A stretch of 51,329 bases of DNA from an uncultured Clostridia bacterium (GCA_947601445.1 CANQGD010000008.1:1-51329); one strand, 5' to 3'; numbered from the stretch's first letter, positions 1-8,646 are shown. Translations and numbers: made by a program. The notes: generated by a model not told the origin, from the letters alone.

Positions 1-1
1 T

Positions 2-433
2 ATGAATGTATCCGAGACGCTTACATATCTCAACAAAAAATGCGGTATGCTGGGTGTTTCCGGAGTATCGAGCGATTTCAGAGACCTAACTGCCGCCGCC
101 GAATCGGGCAATGACCGCGCCCGTCTGGCATTGGACATGTTCTCATACAATACAAAAAAATATATCGGCGCCTATGCCGCCGCAATGAACGGTGTTGACG
201 TAATAGTGTTTACCGCCGGAATAGGAGAAAACGACGATCGAGTTCGCGCAAACGCGCTTAAAAATATGGATTATCTCGGCGTCAAGTTAGATGAGAACAA
301 AAATGCCAATTGTCCGCGCGGCACGATAGCGGAAATAGAAGCCGACGATTCCGATGTGAAAATTTTGGTAATTCCCACAAACGAGGAGCTTGTTATTGCG
401 CGCGAAACTATGCGCGAGGCAAAGTTGGCGTAA
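2..433 (+). CDS. ackA: acetate kinase, C-terminal part (cut by window edge)
   Basis: The last 143 residues of acetate kinase, which interconverts acetate plus ATP and acetyl phosphate plus ADP in the cytoplasm at the end of the Pta-AckA route. The fragment shows the conserved FTAGIGEND segment (fragment residues 70-78), the adenosine-binding part of the ASKHA fold, followed by the usual C-terminal tail with IPTNEELVIARE. The reading frame is open to the first base, so the true start lies outside the window. Acetate kinase next to yceD-rpmF is the common clostridial arrangement. A consensus promoter starts five bases after its stop, so the downstream pair need not depend on its transcription. 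Confidence 0.95.
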   Translation: MNVSETLTYLNKKCGMLGVSGVSSDFRDLTAAAESGNDRARLALDMFSYNTKKYIGAYAAAMNGVDVIVFTAGIGENDDRVRANALKNMDYLGVKLDENKNANCPRGTIAEIEADDSDVKILVIPTNEELVIARETMREAKLA

Positions 434-437
434 ACCG

Positions 438-466
438 TTGACAAAATAATAACGGTTTTGTATAAT
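438..466 (+). promoter_or_regulatory. promoter of yceD-rpmF
   Basis: TTGACA (438-443), 17-base spacer, TATAAT (461-466): both hexamers match the sigma-A consensus exactly. The expected transcription start, about 7 bases after the -10 box, falls on or next to the GTG start of yceD at 474, so the message looks leaderless. Confidence 0.85.
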
Positions 467-473
467 AATAATT

Positions 474-971
474 GTGTCTGACAAGATTATCATAGATTTG
501 ACGGATAATTTCACCCACATAGGCGAGCCGAAAGACTTTTGTTTCGAGTGCAAGTTGGATAACGGTTTGTTGCCTTACCCCGACGCAAAGCTCCGCAAGG
601 TTTGTGTTTGTCTGACCGTAATGTTTCTGAAACCGCATGTTCGGGTGGATGGAACGATTACTTGTCATATAGACGGATTTTGCGACAGATGTCTGGCTGA
701 TATATCCCGACAAATCGAAATACCTTTTCATCAGATTTTTTACAAAGATTATCCCGATGAAGAGGATGGCTATGTCTATTCGGGTAGCAAACTGGATGTT
801 ACAAAGGCGATATGCGATGAAATAGTGTTGTCATTGCCGAGTAGTTTTCTTTGCAAACAAGATTGCAAGGGGCTGTGTCCAAAGTGCGGCACCGATTTGA
901 ACAAGCAGCAATGTAGCTGTGATATTACCCGAGAAAACGCTTTTGCAGCACTCAAAAATTTAAAATTCTAA
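474..971 (+). CDS. yceD: DUF177 (YceD family) protein
   Basis: A 165-residue YceD/DUF177 protein. Family members sit upstream of rpmF in most bacteria and are linked to 23S rRNA accumulation, but the molecular role is not settled. The C-terminal half has the family's Cys pattern: CKQDCKGLCPKCG followed by QQCSC, a likely zinc site. A further Cys-rich stretch (CHIDGFCDRCL) lies in the middle. The start is GTG at 474; no ATG with a ribosome binding site occurs early in the frame, and starting later would remove the conserved N-terminal strand. The start codon sits only 7 bases after a perfect -10 box, so translation probably begins on a leaderless mRNA. rpmF follows after 15 bases. Confidence 0.85.
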   Translation: MSDKIIIDLTDNFTHIGEPKDFCFECKLDNGLLPYPDAKLRKVCVCLTVMFLKPHVRVDGTITCHIDGFCDRCLADISRQIEIPFHQIFYKDYPDEEDGYVYSGSKLDVTKAICDEIVLSLPSSFLCKQDCKGLCPKCGTDLNKQQCSCDITRENAFAALKNLKF

Positions 972-986
972 CGGAGGTGCATTACT

Positions 987-1175
987 ATGGCAGTACCCAA
1001 GAGAAAAACTTCTAAACAAAGAAAGCACACAAGAGCAGCCAATTGGACAGCAAGTGCCGCTACTTTGGTGGAATGTCCTCAATGCCACGAGTTGAAGGTT
1101 GCCCACAAGGTTTGTGAAAACTGTGGTTACTACGACGGTAAGCAAGTGGTGGAAAATTCCACGGATAAAAAATAA
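987..1175 (+). CDS. rpmF: 50S ribosomal protein L32
   Basis: A 62-residue L32, a small protein of the large ribosomal subunit. It starts MAVPKRKTSKQRKHTRAA, the standard L32 beginning, and carries a four-Cys zinc ribbon (CPQC and CENC). This is the zinc-containing form; some bacteria have a paralogue without the cysteines. A strong site, CGGAGGTG, precedes the ATG at 987. It is cotranscribed with yceD and followed by a clear terminator at 1198-1230, so the two genes form a short operon. Confidence 0.97.
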   Translation: MAVPKRKTSKQRKHTRAANWTASAATLVECPQCHELKVAHKVCENCGYYDGKQVVENSTDKK

Positions 1176-1197
1176 TTTTTGCCGAATTGTTGTCAAC

Positions 1198-1230
1198 GAA
1201 GCCACCGAAAACTCGGTGGCTTCTTATTGT
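1198..1230 (+). terminator. terminator after rpmF
   Basis: Perfect 11-bp stem GAAGCCACCGA (1198-1208) with TCGGTGGCTTC (1213-1223), AAAC loop, then a T-rich tail TTATTGT. It ends the yceD-rpmF transcript. Confidence 0.85.
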
Positions 1231-1293
1231 GTGAAACAAACGATTATTTTTGATATATTTTGTGAAACATAAGCCATTTTTAACCGTAATCCA

Positions 1294-1322
1294 TTGCAAA
1301 AATAATATTTATGGTATATAAT
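1294..1322 (+). promoter_or_regulatory. promoter of rnc-smc-ftsY
   Basis: TTGCAA (1294-1299), 17-base spacer, TATAAT (1317-1322), about 20 bases before the rnc start. It is the only good promoter seen ahead of the three-gene run. Confidence 0.75.
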
Positions 1323-1342
1323 TATCTATAAATAACGAGGTT

Positions 1343-2020
1343 ATGCTTTTTTGTATGGACAAGCAAGCAATACAAGAAATAGAACAAAAATTACGGTATA
1401 GTTTTCGCAATAAGCAGTTGTTGGTGCAGGCATTTACTCACTCCTCCTTTGCCAATGCCGAGAATGTGCGGGATAACGAGAGGATGGAGTTTTTCGGAGA
1501 CGCCATATTGGAATATCTCTCCTCTGAATATTTGTACAAGCATTTTGACAATTGCAGCGAAGGAAATTTGTCGGCTATGCGAGCGAGTCTTGTTTCTGCC
1601 GAAGGGTTGTATCCTGTGGTGAACAGACTTGGGATCATGCAATATTTGCAGGTATTGAAAGGAGATTTGTCCCGAAAGACAGAAGCAAATTTGTATGAAG
1701 CGGTGCTATGCGCCATTTATCTTGACGGCGGTATGGTGCAGGCAAGGAGATTTTTTCTGTATTCGTTGCACAACGAATTGCAACATGCAAAAACCGCACT
1801 CAAAAAAGACAGCAAAACATTGTTGCAGGAATATTGTCAAAAAAACAAATTGTCTCTAAGTTACAATGCTCTCGGGCGCGACGGACCGGACAATAAACCT
1901 ATATTCCGTTGTGAACTGTGTATAAACGGAGTTAAGCATGCCGAGGGAATCGGGTCAAGCAAAAAGGCTTCCGAACAGGACGCCGCACATAAATTAGTTG
2001 TTAAATGGAGAATTGATTAG
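1343..2020 (+). CDS. rnc: ribonuclease III
   Basis: RNase III (225 residues) cuts double-stranded RNA in rRNA and mRNA processing. The N-terminal nuclease domain has the signature ERMEFFGDAILEYL with its catalytic Glu and Asp; the C-terminal third is a double-stranded RNA-binding domain (DSKTLLQEYCQ to GIGSSKKASEQDAAHKLV). In the second metal-binding motif, normally ADxxEA, the protein reads ANLYEA, so an Asp that binds metal in characterised enzymes is Asn here while the Glu is kept. The GAGG site is only 2 bases from the ATG at 1343 and 14 from the ATG at 1355, so the exact start is uncertain. smc starts on the last base of its stop codon. Confidence 0.93.
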   Translation: MLFCMDKQAIQEIEQKLRYSFRNKQLLVQAFTHSSFANAENVRDNERMEFFGDAILEYLSSEYLYKHFDNCSEGNLSAMRASLVSAEGLYPVVNRLGIMQYLQVLKGDLSRKTEANLYEAVLCAIYLDGGMVQARRFFLYSLHNELQHAKTALKKDSKTLLQEYCQKNKLSLSYNALGRDGPDNKPIFRCELCINGVKHAEGIGSSKKASEQDAAHKLVVKWRID

Positions 2021-5000
2021 TGCTTTATCTGAAAAAAGTGGAAATGTACGGCTTCAAGAGTTTTGCCGACAAAATAGAACTCAAATTCGATCAGCCCATT
2101 ACAGGTATTGTGGGACCGAACGGTTGCGGAAAAAGTAATATTTCCGACGCCATTCGTTGGGTGCTGGGAGAACAAAGTACCAAAAATTTGCGCGGCAAAC
2201 AGATGCAAGATTTGATTTTCAACGGAACCGATACTCGTAAATCTATGAGTTATTGCGAAGTTTCGCTGTATTTCGATAATTCAACGCGTCTGTTCGATAT
2301 CCCTATGGATGAAATTATTATCAGCCGCAAGCTGTATCGCAACAATGAAAGCGAGTACCTTCTCAATAGAAACGTAGTGCGACTTCGCGATATTTTGCAG
2401 CTGCTGCGCAGCGTGGGTTTGGGCAAAGACGGATACTCTATTGTAGGTCAAGGCAGAATGGACGCTATCTTAAATGCGCGACCGGAAGATAGACGTGCTA
2501 TATTCGAGGAAGCGTTGGGCGTTTCTTCTTTTCGCGCACAAAAGGTGGAGACAGAGCGCAAATTGGAAAAAACACGTACCAATATGCAACAAATTGCCAT
2601 TTTGATGGAGGAAATGAAACGTCATCTTCCCGAACTCAAAAGGCAGTCTACTCTTGCAAAAAAATATATAGATTTCTACGACGAATTGCGTTTGTTGGAA
2701 ATAAACGCCTATATCTACGGTTACGACAATGCAAGCAAGGAGAAGGATGAAGGCAAAAAAATGCTTGCCGGACTCAAAGAACAATACAATCTGCGAGAGG
2801 CGCAATTTGCGGAAATCAATGAAAAACACGACGAAACTTTTCACAGACGTAACAACGTCGATGCGGAAATCGCCGAACTCAGAGAAAGACAGGTCAAATT
2901 GGCTGTGGAGGTACAGAAAAACGCAGGCGAAAAGGATATAATTCAAGAACGTATCAACGGATGCGAACATGATATACAATCCAACGAAGATTTGATTGCA
3001 GCCGACTCCAATGAAATTAATCTGCTGACATCGAAAAACAAGGAGTTGGAGACAGCGCTCGTACATCGCAACGAAGAGCGTATTGCGTTGGAAAAAGAAA
3101 TAACCGATACGACGGAGCAATTTATAAACGTTAACAAACGCGTTGACGAGGTAAACAATCGCACCGAAATGCTTCGTCAAAAATTGGATGAAGCAATCCA
3201 TGCCGTTGCGGATACAAACAGCAAATTGGTTGCGCTGCAAACGGAAAAAACCGCTTTGCAAGGACGTCTGGAAGAAATTGCACGCAGTGAAGATGAACTT
3301 GCGGTAAAACTTAAAGAATCCGCCGGCGAGGAAGGCGGTCTGCTTGAACATTATGATCGGTTGCGGAAAGAAAAAGATGAGGCAGAAGCAGCCATACGAA
3401 AACTAAAACAACAAATAAAGGAAGCGGAATATCAGCAGTTTAATCTCAACAAAGAGCTGACAAAGAGACAGCAGGCATACTCCGGCGAAAAAGGCGGAAT
3501 AGATATGTTGAAAGACTTTGCCGCTAACTATCGCGGATACCAGCCTACTATTCAATATTTGATGCAAGATGCCAAAAGAGACAAAGAGCTTGCTTCGCAT
3601 ATTTGCGGGTCTGTGGCGGATTTGATAAAAGTCGAATCGCGATTGCAAACGGCTATCGAAGCGGCTTTGGGCGGTAGATTACAAAACATCGTAACGGAAA
3701 ACGAAGAAGACGTAAAGTATCTTATCAATTATCTCAAAATAAAAGACTACGGCAGGGCAACTTTTTTACCTGTAAGTTCAAGGAAACCTCACGGTATCGA
3801 TCGTGCGGAAGTTCTTGACGAAAAGGGCGTACTCGGTATTGCGTCCGAGCTTATCGGCTATGATAAACATTACGGAAATGTGATAAAGTCTTTGTTGGGC
3901 GGAGTTATTGTTGCGGATACTTTTGACAATGCTATTACAATCAGTCGCAAATACAGATATTCGCACCGTATTGTTACCCTTACCGGAGAACGCATATCGA
4001 ACGACGGTTCTCTCGAAGGCGGAAGCAATCGCAAGCAATCGGGATACAATATTTTATCTTACGAAACGGAACTTGCCGAGCGTAACGAAAAATTGGCACA
4101 ATTGCAAAAAGACTTGCAAAAAGCCGAATCGGAAAAAGCGCAAGCAGACGGCAAAGTGGAAGAATTGCGTGCGGCAGCCAACAAATTGAACGAAACTTTC
4201 AACGATTTGCAAGTAGAGCTTGCCACCGCAAAGGAGAAAATAGAAACATCGAATACTCTGAGCAATGCCGACAAACAAAATATCTTACGTTTGTCCGGCG
4301 AGAAAGAAAAAATTGTCGCTCGTCAATCGCAAATAGACATTGCCGTTAAAAAATTGGAAATGCACGCCAAAGAATTGGACAGTGCCGAAAAACAGTTGCG
4401 CGAAAAATCAGATCATGCGAGAGAAATCACTCAATTGGAAATATCCGCAAAGGATACAATTTCTGCAAGTCTGTCCGACAAGCGTTATCGTTTGGCTGTT
4501 TTGACATCAAAAATCGAAGGCGCTCAAAGAGAACTCAAATCCAATCAAGAGTCAATCGTTTCATTGAACGACGGCATCACGGCGCGACAGACATATATTT
4601 CTCAGGTGCGTTTGGCTATCGACGGTATGTATGCCACAATGAATGAGAACGTTGCCGATACAAATCTTCAAGAAGAAATGGCGCAATTGTTGGAAGAAAT
4701 AAAACAGAGCGACACCTTGAAAACTCAACTTGATGAAGAGTTTAGAACGCTGACTGATGAGCGTATGCGTCTTGGCAACGAGTTGACGGAATTGAACGGT
4801 ACAATAGACAAACAAGAGTACATAATTAACAAAATCGACGACGATTTGCTTGCATTGCAACAAAGAGTTCAGGAAGAATACGGCATCACATATTCCGCTG
4901 CAATGCAGTACAAGGATGAACAATACAACCGTGAAGCGGGTAAAGAACGTATTTCCGAGCTTAAACAAGAACTTCAAAAGTTGGGCAACGTAAATGTATC

Positions 5001-5601
5001 GGCGATTCAGGAACTTGAAGTGGAACAAGGTCGTTACGATGATTTGTCTTCTCAAATGGACGATCTCAAAAAAGCTGAGGACGATCTTAAAAATGCGCTC
5101 AAAGAATTGGAAAATAATATTCAGAGTCGTTTTACGGACGGTATGGATCAAATAAATGAAAATTTCAAATTGATATTCCGCGAGTTGTTCAACGGCGGAA
5201 ATGCCCGTTTGTATATCGACAGAGACCCGTCGAAAGATTCTCTCGACCAAGGAATAGAAATAGAAGCGCAGCCCCCGGGGAAAAAATTGCAAAATATCTC
5301 TTTGCTTTCCGGCGGAGAACGTACTATGACAGCGGCGGCAATACTGTTTTCCATTCTTAAATTCAATCCGATGCCGTTCTGTGTTTTAGACGAAATAGAA
5401 GCTGCTTTGGATGATTCGAACGCCGAAAGAATTTCTCGGTATCTTCGTAAATTTTCACTGTCGACGCAGTTTGTGGTTATAACTCACAAAAAACCGACAA
5501 TGGAACATTCGGACGTGCTTTACGGCGTTACAATGGAAGAAAAAGGCGTTTCCAAGATAGTGTCCGTAAAGTTGACCGACGCAATAAAACAAGCGATGTA
5601 G
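2020..5601 (+). CDS. smc: chromosome partition protein Smc
   Basis: A full-length 1,193-residue SMC ATPase that, with ScpA and ScpB, organises and segregates the chromosome. Walker A is GPNGCGKS (residues 32-39). Two long heptad-rich coiled coils flank a hinge at roughly residues 495-660. The C-terminal head has the LLSGGERTM signature (about 1095-1103) and Walker B CVLDEIEAALDD (about 1122-1133). The start is GTG at 2020, sharing its G with the rnc stop TAG; this gives the usual SMC N-terminus (LYLKKVEMYGFKSFADK). rnc-smc-ftsY is a conserved Firmicutes operon. scpA and scpB are not in this window. Confidence 0.97.
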   Translation: MLYLKKVEMYGFKSFADKIELKFDQPITGIVGPNGCGKSNISDAIRWVLGEQSTKNLRGKQMQDLIFNGTDTRKSMSYCEVSLYFDNSTRLFDIPMDEIIISRKLYRNNESEYLLNRNVVRLRDILQLLRSVGLGKDGYSIVGQGRMDAILNARPEDRRAIFEEALGVSSFRAQKVETERKLEKTRTNMQQIAILMEEMKRHLPELKRQSTLAKKYIDFYDELRLLEINAYIYGYDNASKEKDEGKKMLAGLKEQYNLREAQFAEINEKHDETFHRRNNVDAEIAELRERQVKLAVEVQKNAGEKDIIQERINGCEHDIQSNEDLIAADSNEINLLTSKNKELETALVHRNEERIALEKEITDTTEQFINVNKRVDEVNNRTEMLRQKLDEAIHAVADTNSKLVALQTEKTALQGRLEEIARSEDELAVKLKESAGEEGGLLEHYDRLRKEKDEAEAAIRKLKQQIKEAEYQQFNLNKELTKRQQAYSGEKGGIDMLKDFAANYRGYQPTIQYLMQDAKRDKELASHICGSVADLIKVESRLQTAIEAALGGRLQNIVTENEEDVKYLINYLKIKDYGRATFLPVSSRKPHGIDRAEVLDEKGVLGIASELIGYDKHYGNVIKSLLGGVIVADTFDNAITISRKYRYSHRIVTLTGERISNDGSLEGGSNRKQSGYNILSYETELAERNEKLAQLQKDLQKAESEKAQADGKVEELRAAANKLNETFNDLQVELATAKEKIETSNTLSNADKQNILRLSGEKEKIVARQSQIDIAVKKLEMHAKELDSAEKQLREKSDHAREITQLEISAKDTISASLSDKRYRLAVLTSKIEGAQRELKSNQESIVSLNDGITARQTYISQVRLAIDGMYATMNENVADTNLQEEMAQLLEEIKQSDTLKTQLDEEFRTLTDERMRLGNELTELNGTIDKQEYIINKIDDDLLALQQRVQEEYGITYSAAMQYKDEQYNREAGKERISELKQELQKLGNVNVSAIQELEVEQGRYDDLSSQMDDLKKAEDDLKNALKELENNIQSRFTDGMDQINENFKLIFRELFNGGNARLYIDRDPSKDSLDQGIEIEAQPPGKKLQNISLLSGGERTMTAAAILFSILKFNPMPFCVLDEIEAALDDSNAERISRYLRKFSLSTQFVVITHKKPTMEHSDVLYGVTMEEKGVSKIVSVKLTDAIKQAM

Positions 5602-5610
5602 AGGATTGAA

Positions 5611-6504
5611 ATGGGATTTTTCAAAAAAATAATCGATGGACTAAAAAAAACCAAGGAAAAAATCGGATTTAAGCTGAATCAGCTTTTTAAGCGCGGCATT
5701 TTTGACGATGATTTCTATGATGAGCTTGAATTTATTTTGCTCTCTGCCGACATCGGCGAAGATACAACTTCGGATATAATTGCCGAACTTCGCGAAAGAA
5801 TGAGCAAAGATCGCGTTTCCGATCCGGAAAAAGCAAATCAATATCTTCGCAATGTGCTTGCGGATATTTTGGGCAACGAAAAATTTGAGTTTTCCACTCC
5901 TTGCGTTATATTGATTTCGGGAGTTAACGGTGTAGGTAAGACTACAACCATAGGTAAACTTGCGAATATTTTTACAAAGCAAGGAAAATCCGTTGTAATT
6001 GCAGCCGCAGATACATTTCGTGCCGCGGCAAGCGAGCAGTTGGAGATATGGGCGAATCGTGCCAAAGTGCGTATAATAATGCATGAGGAAGGAAGCGATC
6101 CCGCGGCAGTGGTTTTCGATGCCGTTTCTTCTGCAAAAAGCCGGGGCACGGATGTGGTATTGGTGGATACTGCGGGCAGATTGCACAACAAAAAAAATCT
6201 GATGGAAGAATTGAAAAAGATAAATCGCGTCATAGAACGTGAGTTTCCCGAGGCGGACCGAAAAAATCTTATTGTCTTGGATGCAACAACGGGGCAAAAT
6301 GCCATTCAACAGGTGGATATATTTAACGAAGCAATCGATATAGACGGTATCGTACTTACCAAATTGGACGGCACAGCAAAAGGCGGCGTGGTACTCGCTA
6401 TCAAACATGATATGGATATTCCCGTTTATTTTGTTGGCGTAGGAGAGGGACTCGACGATCTTTTGGAATTTGATGCCGAAAGCTATGTCGAGGGCATAAT
6501 TTAG
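5611..6504 (+). CDS. ftsY: signal recognition particle receptor FtsY
   Basis: FtsY (297 residues), the membrane-associated GTPase that receives SRP-bound ribosomes and pairs with Ffh. It is the short form: an N domain helical bundle (residues 1-85) and the G domain, without the long acidic A domain of E. coli. G1 is GVNGVGKTT (about 106-114), followed by DTFRAAASEQL, DTAGR (G3) and TKLDG (G4). The Lys-rich start (MGFFKKIIDGLKKTKEK) is the usual amphipathic membrane-targeting helix. GAGG precedes the ATG, 9 bases after smc. No convincing terminator follows directly; an AT-rich gap begins. Confidence 0.97.
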   Translation: MGFFKKIIDGLKKTKEKIGFKLNQLFKRGIFDDDFYDELEFILLSADIGEDTTSDIIAELRERMSKDRVSDPEKANQYLRNVLADILGNEKFEFSTPCVILISGVNGVGKTTTIGKLANIFTKQGKSVVIAAADTFRAAASEQLEIWANRAKVRIIMHEEGSDPAAVVFDAVSSAKSRGTDVVLVDTAGRLHNKKNLMEELKKINRVIEREFPEADRKNLIVLDATTGQNAIQQVDIFNEAIDIDGIVLTKLDGTAKGGVVLAIKHDMDIPVYFVGVGEGLDDLLEFDAESYVEGII

Positions 6505-6955
6505 ATATTTATAGATTGGACGCGGTCGCGGCGAATTGTTATTAAGATGAAATTTTAATAAATTTGTGCTTGCCCCTCCGCGTCTGTATATTTTGTAAAA
6601 ATTTTTTTCGATTATTATCCAATATATTTTTACAATATTGCTTTACCGATGTGGAAAATGATTGTTGTTATTTCCGTTTGGTAAAATATAATCAATCTTT
6701 CTTTCGCAATTTATTTTGAAAAAGTATTGCATGGTTCCGAAAAAAATTGAACGCTTTTTCAAATAGCGGTGTATATTTGGCTTATTTCGCTAATTGAAGT
6801 TCGTATATATTTTTTTTGTTTATGTTTTTTGTGTAAAATTTAGCGATATTTTATTGCTAAAATAAAATTATTTTATAATTAGCGATTATCGCAATTTAAT
6901 AAAGTTTTTTATCGATTAGGATTGTAAGTTTTTTTCGTTTTTTTGTAAAATGCAG
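6505..6955. other. AT-rich gap between ftsY and the ylxM promoter
   Basis: About 450 bases with no credible ORF and many T runs. It holds a possible structured RNA near its left end (6518-6586) and, further right, repeated TTAGCGAT-like words with an AT-rich imperfect inverted repeat around 6855-6890. No tRNA and no SRP RNA core (GGTCAGG with GGAAGG) was found despite the ffh neighbourhood. Confidence 0.6.
6518..6586 (+). ncRNA. possible structured RNA or ftsY 3' end
   Basis: GACGCGG (6519-6525) can pair with CCGCGTC (6578-6584), extendable by two wobble pairs, and encloses an inner hairpin TTATTAA (6539-6545) with TTAATAA (6555-6561). The GC-rich outer stem stands out in a very AT-rich stretch. 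A T-rich run lies 10-25 bases further on. It matches no family I recognise; it may be a complex terminator of the ftsY operon or a small RNA. Confidence 0.3.
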
Positions 6956-6984
6956 TTGACTTATAATACGTTATATAGTAGAAT
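6956..6984 (+). promoter_or_regulatory. promoter of ylxM-ffh
   Basis: TTGACT (6956-6961), 17-base spacer, TAGAAT (6979-6984). Transcription should start near 6991, inside the inverted repeat at 6986-7017. Confidence 0.75.
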
Positions 6985-6985
6985 A

Positions 6986-7017
6986 AACAATGTAAAGCAA
7001 AAAGACTTTACATTGTT
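6986..7017 (+). repeat. 12-bp perfect inverted repeat in the ylxM leader
   Basis: AACAATGTAAAG (6986-6997) and CTTTACATTGTT (7006-7017) are exact reverse complements around an 8-base A-rich loop. The element lies between the -10 box and the ribosome binding site of ylxM. As DNA it could be an operator; as RNA the part after the start site would form a hairpin at or near the 5' end. Confidence 0.75.
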
Positions 7018-7027
7018 AGAGGTGAGT

Positions 7028-7333
7028 ATGGCGCTTAGTAAAATACAACTGTCACAGTTGCTGTCGGTCTATGCGGATTTGCTCACGGAAAAACAAAGAG
7101 ATGCGCTTACCATGTATTGTGATTGCGATTGTTCGCTTGCGGAAATCGCAGATGAAACGGGTATTTCCAGACAAGGCGTACGCGACGCTATATTAAAAGG
7201 CGAGGCAACGCTGATAAGTCTGGAAGACGCGCTTTCCTTTTCCAAGTTGCAAACGGAGTTGTCCGTTGCGGTGGAGCAAGGAGACAAAGAAAGAGTATTT
7301 GAAGTGGCTAAACACTTTGTATCAAAGGAGTAA
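7028..7333 (+). CDS. ylxM: YlxM family helix-turn-helix protein
   Basis: A 101-residue YlxM/p13 protein, an SRP-associated helix-turn-helix protein encoded just before ffh across Firmicutes. In streptococci YlxM is reported to modulate SRP GTPase activity. The sequence has the sigma-70 region 4-like fold: LTEKQRDALTMYC, then SLAEIADETGISRQGVRDAI as the helix-turn-helix. The ATG at 7028 follows GAGGTGAG; the frame is open upstream but those codons overlap the promoter and the inverted repeat. ffh starts 2 bases after its stop. Confidence 0.92.
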   Translation: MALSKIQLSQLLSVYADLLTEKQRDALTMYCDCDCSLAEIADETGISRQGVRDAILKGEATLISLEDALSFSKLQTELSVAVEQGDKERVFEVAKHFVSKE

Positions 7334-7335
7334 AT

Positions 7336-8646
7336 GTGGCAGCATTTTCAAATCTGACAGACAGAATAAATCACGTTTTTGCCAAACTGCGCAATCGCGG
7401 TGCTTTGACCGAGTTGGAGATCAAACAGGCTATGCGTGAAGTACGTGTTGCCTTGTTGGAGGCTGACGTTAATTTCACCGTAGCAAAAGATTTTATCAAC
7501 AAAGTGACCGAACTTGCGATAGGCGAAGAAATATTGAAAAGTCTCACGCCGGGGCAGCAAGTTATAAAAATAGTCAACGAACAGTTGATAGAATTGCTCG
7601 GGTCCACGCAAAGCAAGTTGGGCGTCAGTCCAAAATTGCCCACAGTAATTATGATGTGCGGATTACAAGGCGCAGGCAAAACCACAATGTGCGGCAAATT
7701 GGCGTTGTATTTGCAAAAACAAGGCAAACGTGTGTTGTTGTGCGCCGATGATATTTATCGTCCCGCGGCTATCAAGCAGTTGGAAATCGTTGCGTCAAAA
7801 GTAAAAGCGGGCTTTTTCGAAATGGGACAAAGCAATCCCGCCAAAATTGCGCAAAGCGCCGTGACTTTCGCCGAAAAAAACGGTTACGACACGGTGATAA
7901 TAGACACTGCCGGTCGTCTGCACATCAACGAAGAGTTGATGAACGAGCTTAAAACAATCAAAAACACCGTAAACGTATACGAAACGCTCCTTGTTGTAGA
8001 TTCTATGACTGGACAGGATGCGGTAAACGTCGCCAAAACTTTCGACGAGCAGTTGGATGTTACCGGCGTAATAATGACGAAATTGGACGGTGACACACGC
8101 GGCGGAGCCACTTTATCTATCAAAGCCGTTACGGGTAAGCCCATCAAGTTTGCAGGTACCGGCGAAAAAATGGAAGACCTCGAACCGTTTCATCCCGACC
8201 GAATGGCTTCGCGAATTTTGGGTATGGGTGACGTGCTTACCCTTATCGAGAAAGCGCAAACGGCAATCGATGAAGAACAAGCGCTCAAAATGGCGAAAAA
8301 ATTGCGTGAATCGAACTTTGATTTGAACGATTATCTCGAACAATTTGAGCACGTGGCTAAAATGGGAGACTTAAATGACATTGTCGGAATGATTCCCGGC
8401 GCCGGAAGGTTGAAACTCGGTGATAAAAAGATTGACGAAACGCAAATCAAACGTAACAAGGCAATAATTCAATCAATGACAAAAGAGGAGCGTTCAAATC
8501 CTAAATTGCTCAACTATTCGCGCCGAAAGCGTATAGCTAAGGGGTGCGGTTTGCAGGTGCAAGACGTAAATCGTTTGATAAAACAGTTTGAACAAACTTG
8601 CGATATGATGAAGAAGATGGCAAAATCCAAGCGTTTGCCATTCTAA
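7336..8646 (+). CDS. ffh: signal recognition particle protein Ffh
   Basis: Ffh (436 residues) binds signal sequences on ribosomes and delivers them to FtsY together with SRP RNA. It has the N domain, the G domain (GLQGAGKTT at about 109-117; DIYRPAAIKQLE; DTAGR; TKLDGDTRGG) and the Met-containing M domain with the RNA-binding helix-turn-helix near SRRKRIAKGCGLQVQDVNRLIKQF written in pieces as SRRKRIAKG and VQDVNRLIKQF. The start is GTG at 7336, 5 bases after AAGGAG; a nearby ATG at 7334 is out of frame. It lies in one transcript with ylxM and probably with rpsP onward. Confidence 0.97.
   Translation: MAAFSNLTDRINHVFAKLRNRGALTELEIKQAMREVRVALLEADVNFTVAKDFINKVTELAIGEEILKSLTPGQQVIKIVNEQLIELLGSTQSKLGVSPKLPTVIMMCGLQGAGKTTMCGKLALYLQKQGKRVLLCADDIYRPAAIKQLEIVASKVKAGFFEMGQSNPAKIAQSAVTFAEKNGYDTVIIDTAGRLHINEELMNELKTIKNTVNVYETLLVVDSMTGQDAVNVAKTFDEQLDVTGVIMTKLDGDTRGGATLSIKAVTGKPIKFAGTGEKMEDLEPFHPDRMASRILGMGDVLTLIEKAQTAIDEEQALKMAKKLRESNFDLNDYLEQFEHVAKMGDLNDIVGMIPGAGRLKLGDKKIDETQIKRNKAIIQSMTKEERSNPKLLNYSRRKRIAKGCGLQVQDVNRLIKQFEQTCDMMKKMAKSKRLPF

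Noticed and set aside
2470-3351. 293-codon ORF on the minus strand
   Set aside because: It is antisense to the coiled-coil part of smc, Phe/Leu-rich, with no ribosome binding site; a by-product of smc codon use.
6505-6955. SRP RNA gene (ffs) near ftsY/ffh
   Set aside because: The conserved SRP core segments GGTCAGG and GGAAGG are not present in the gap.
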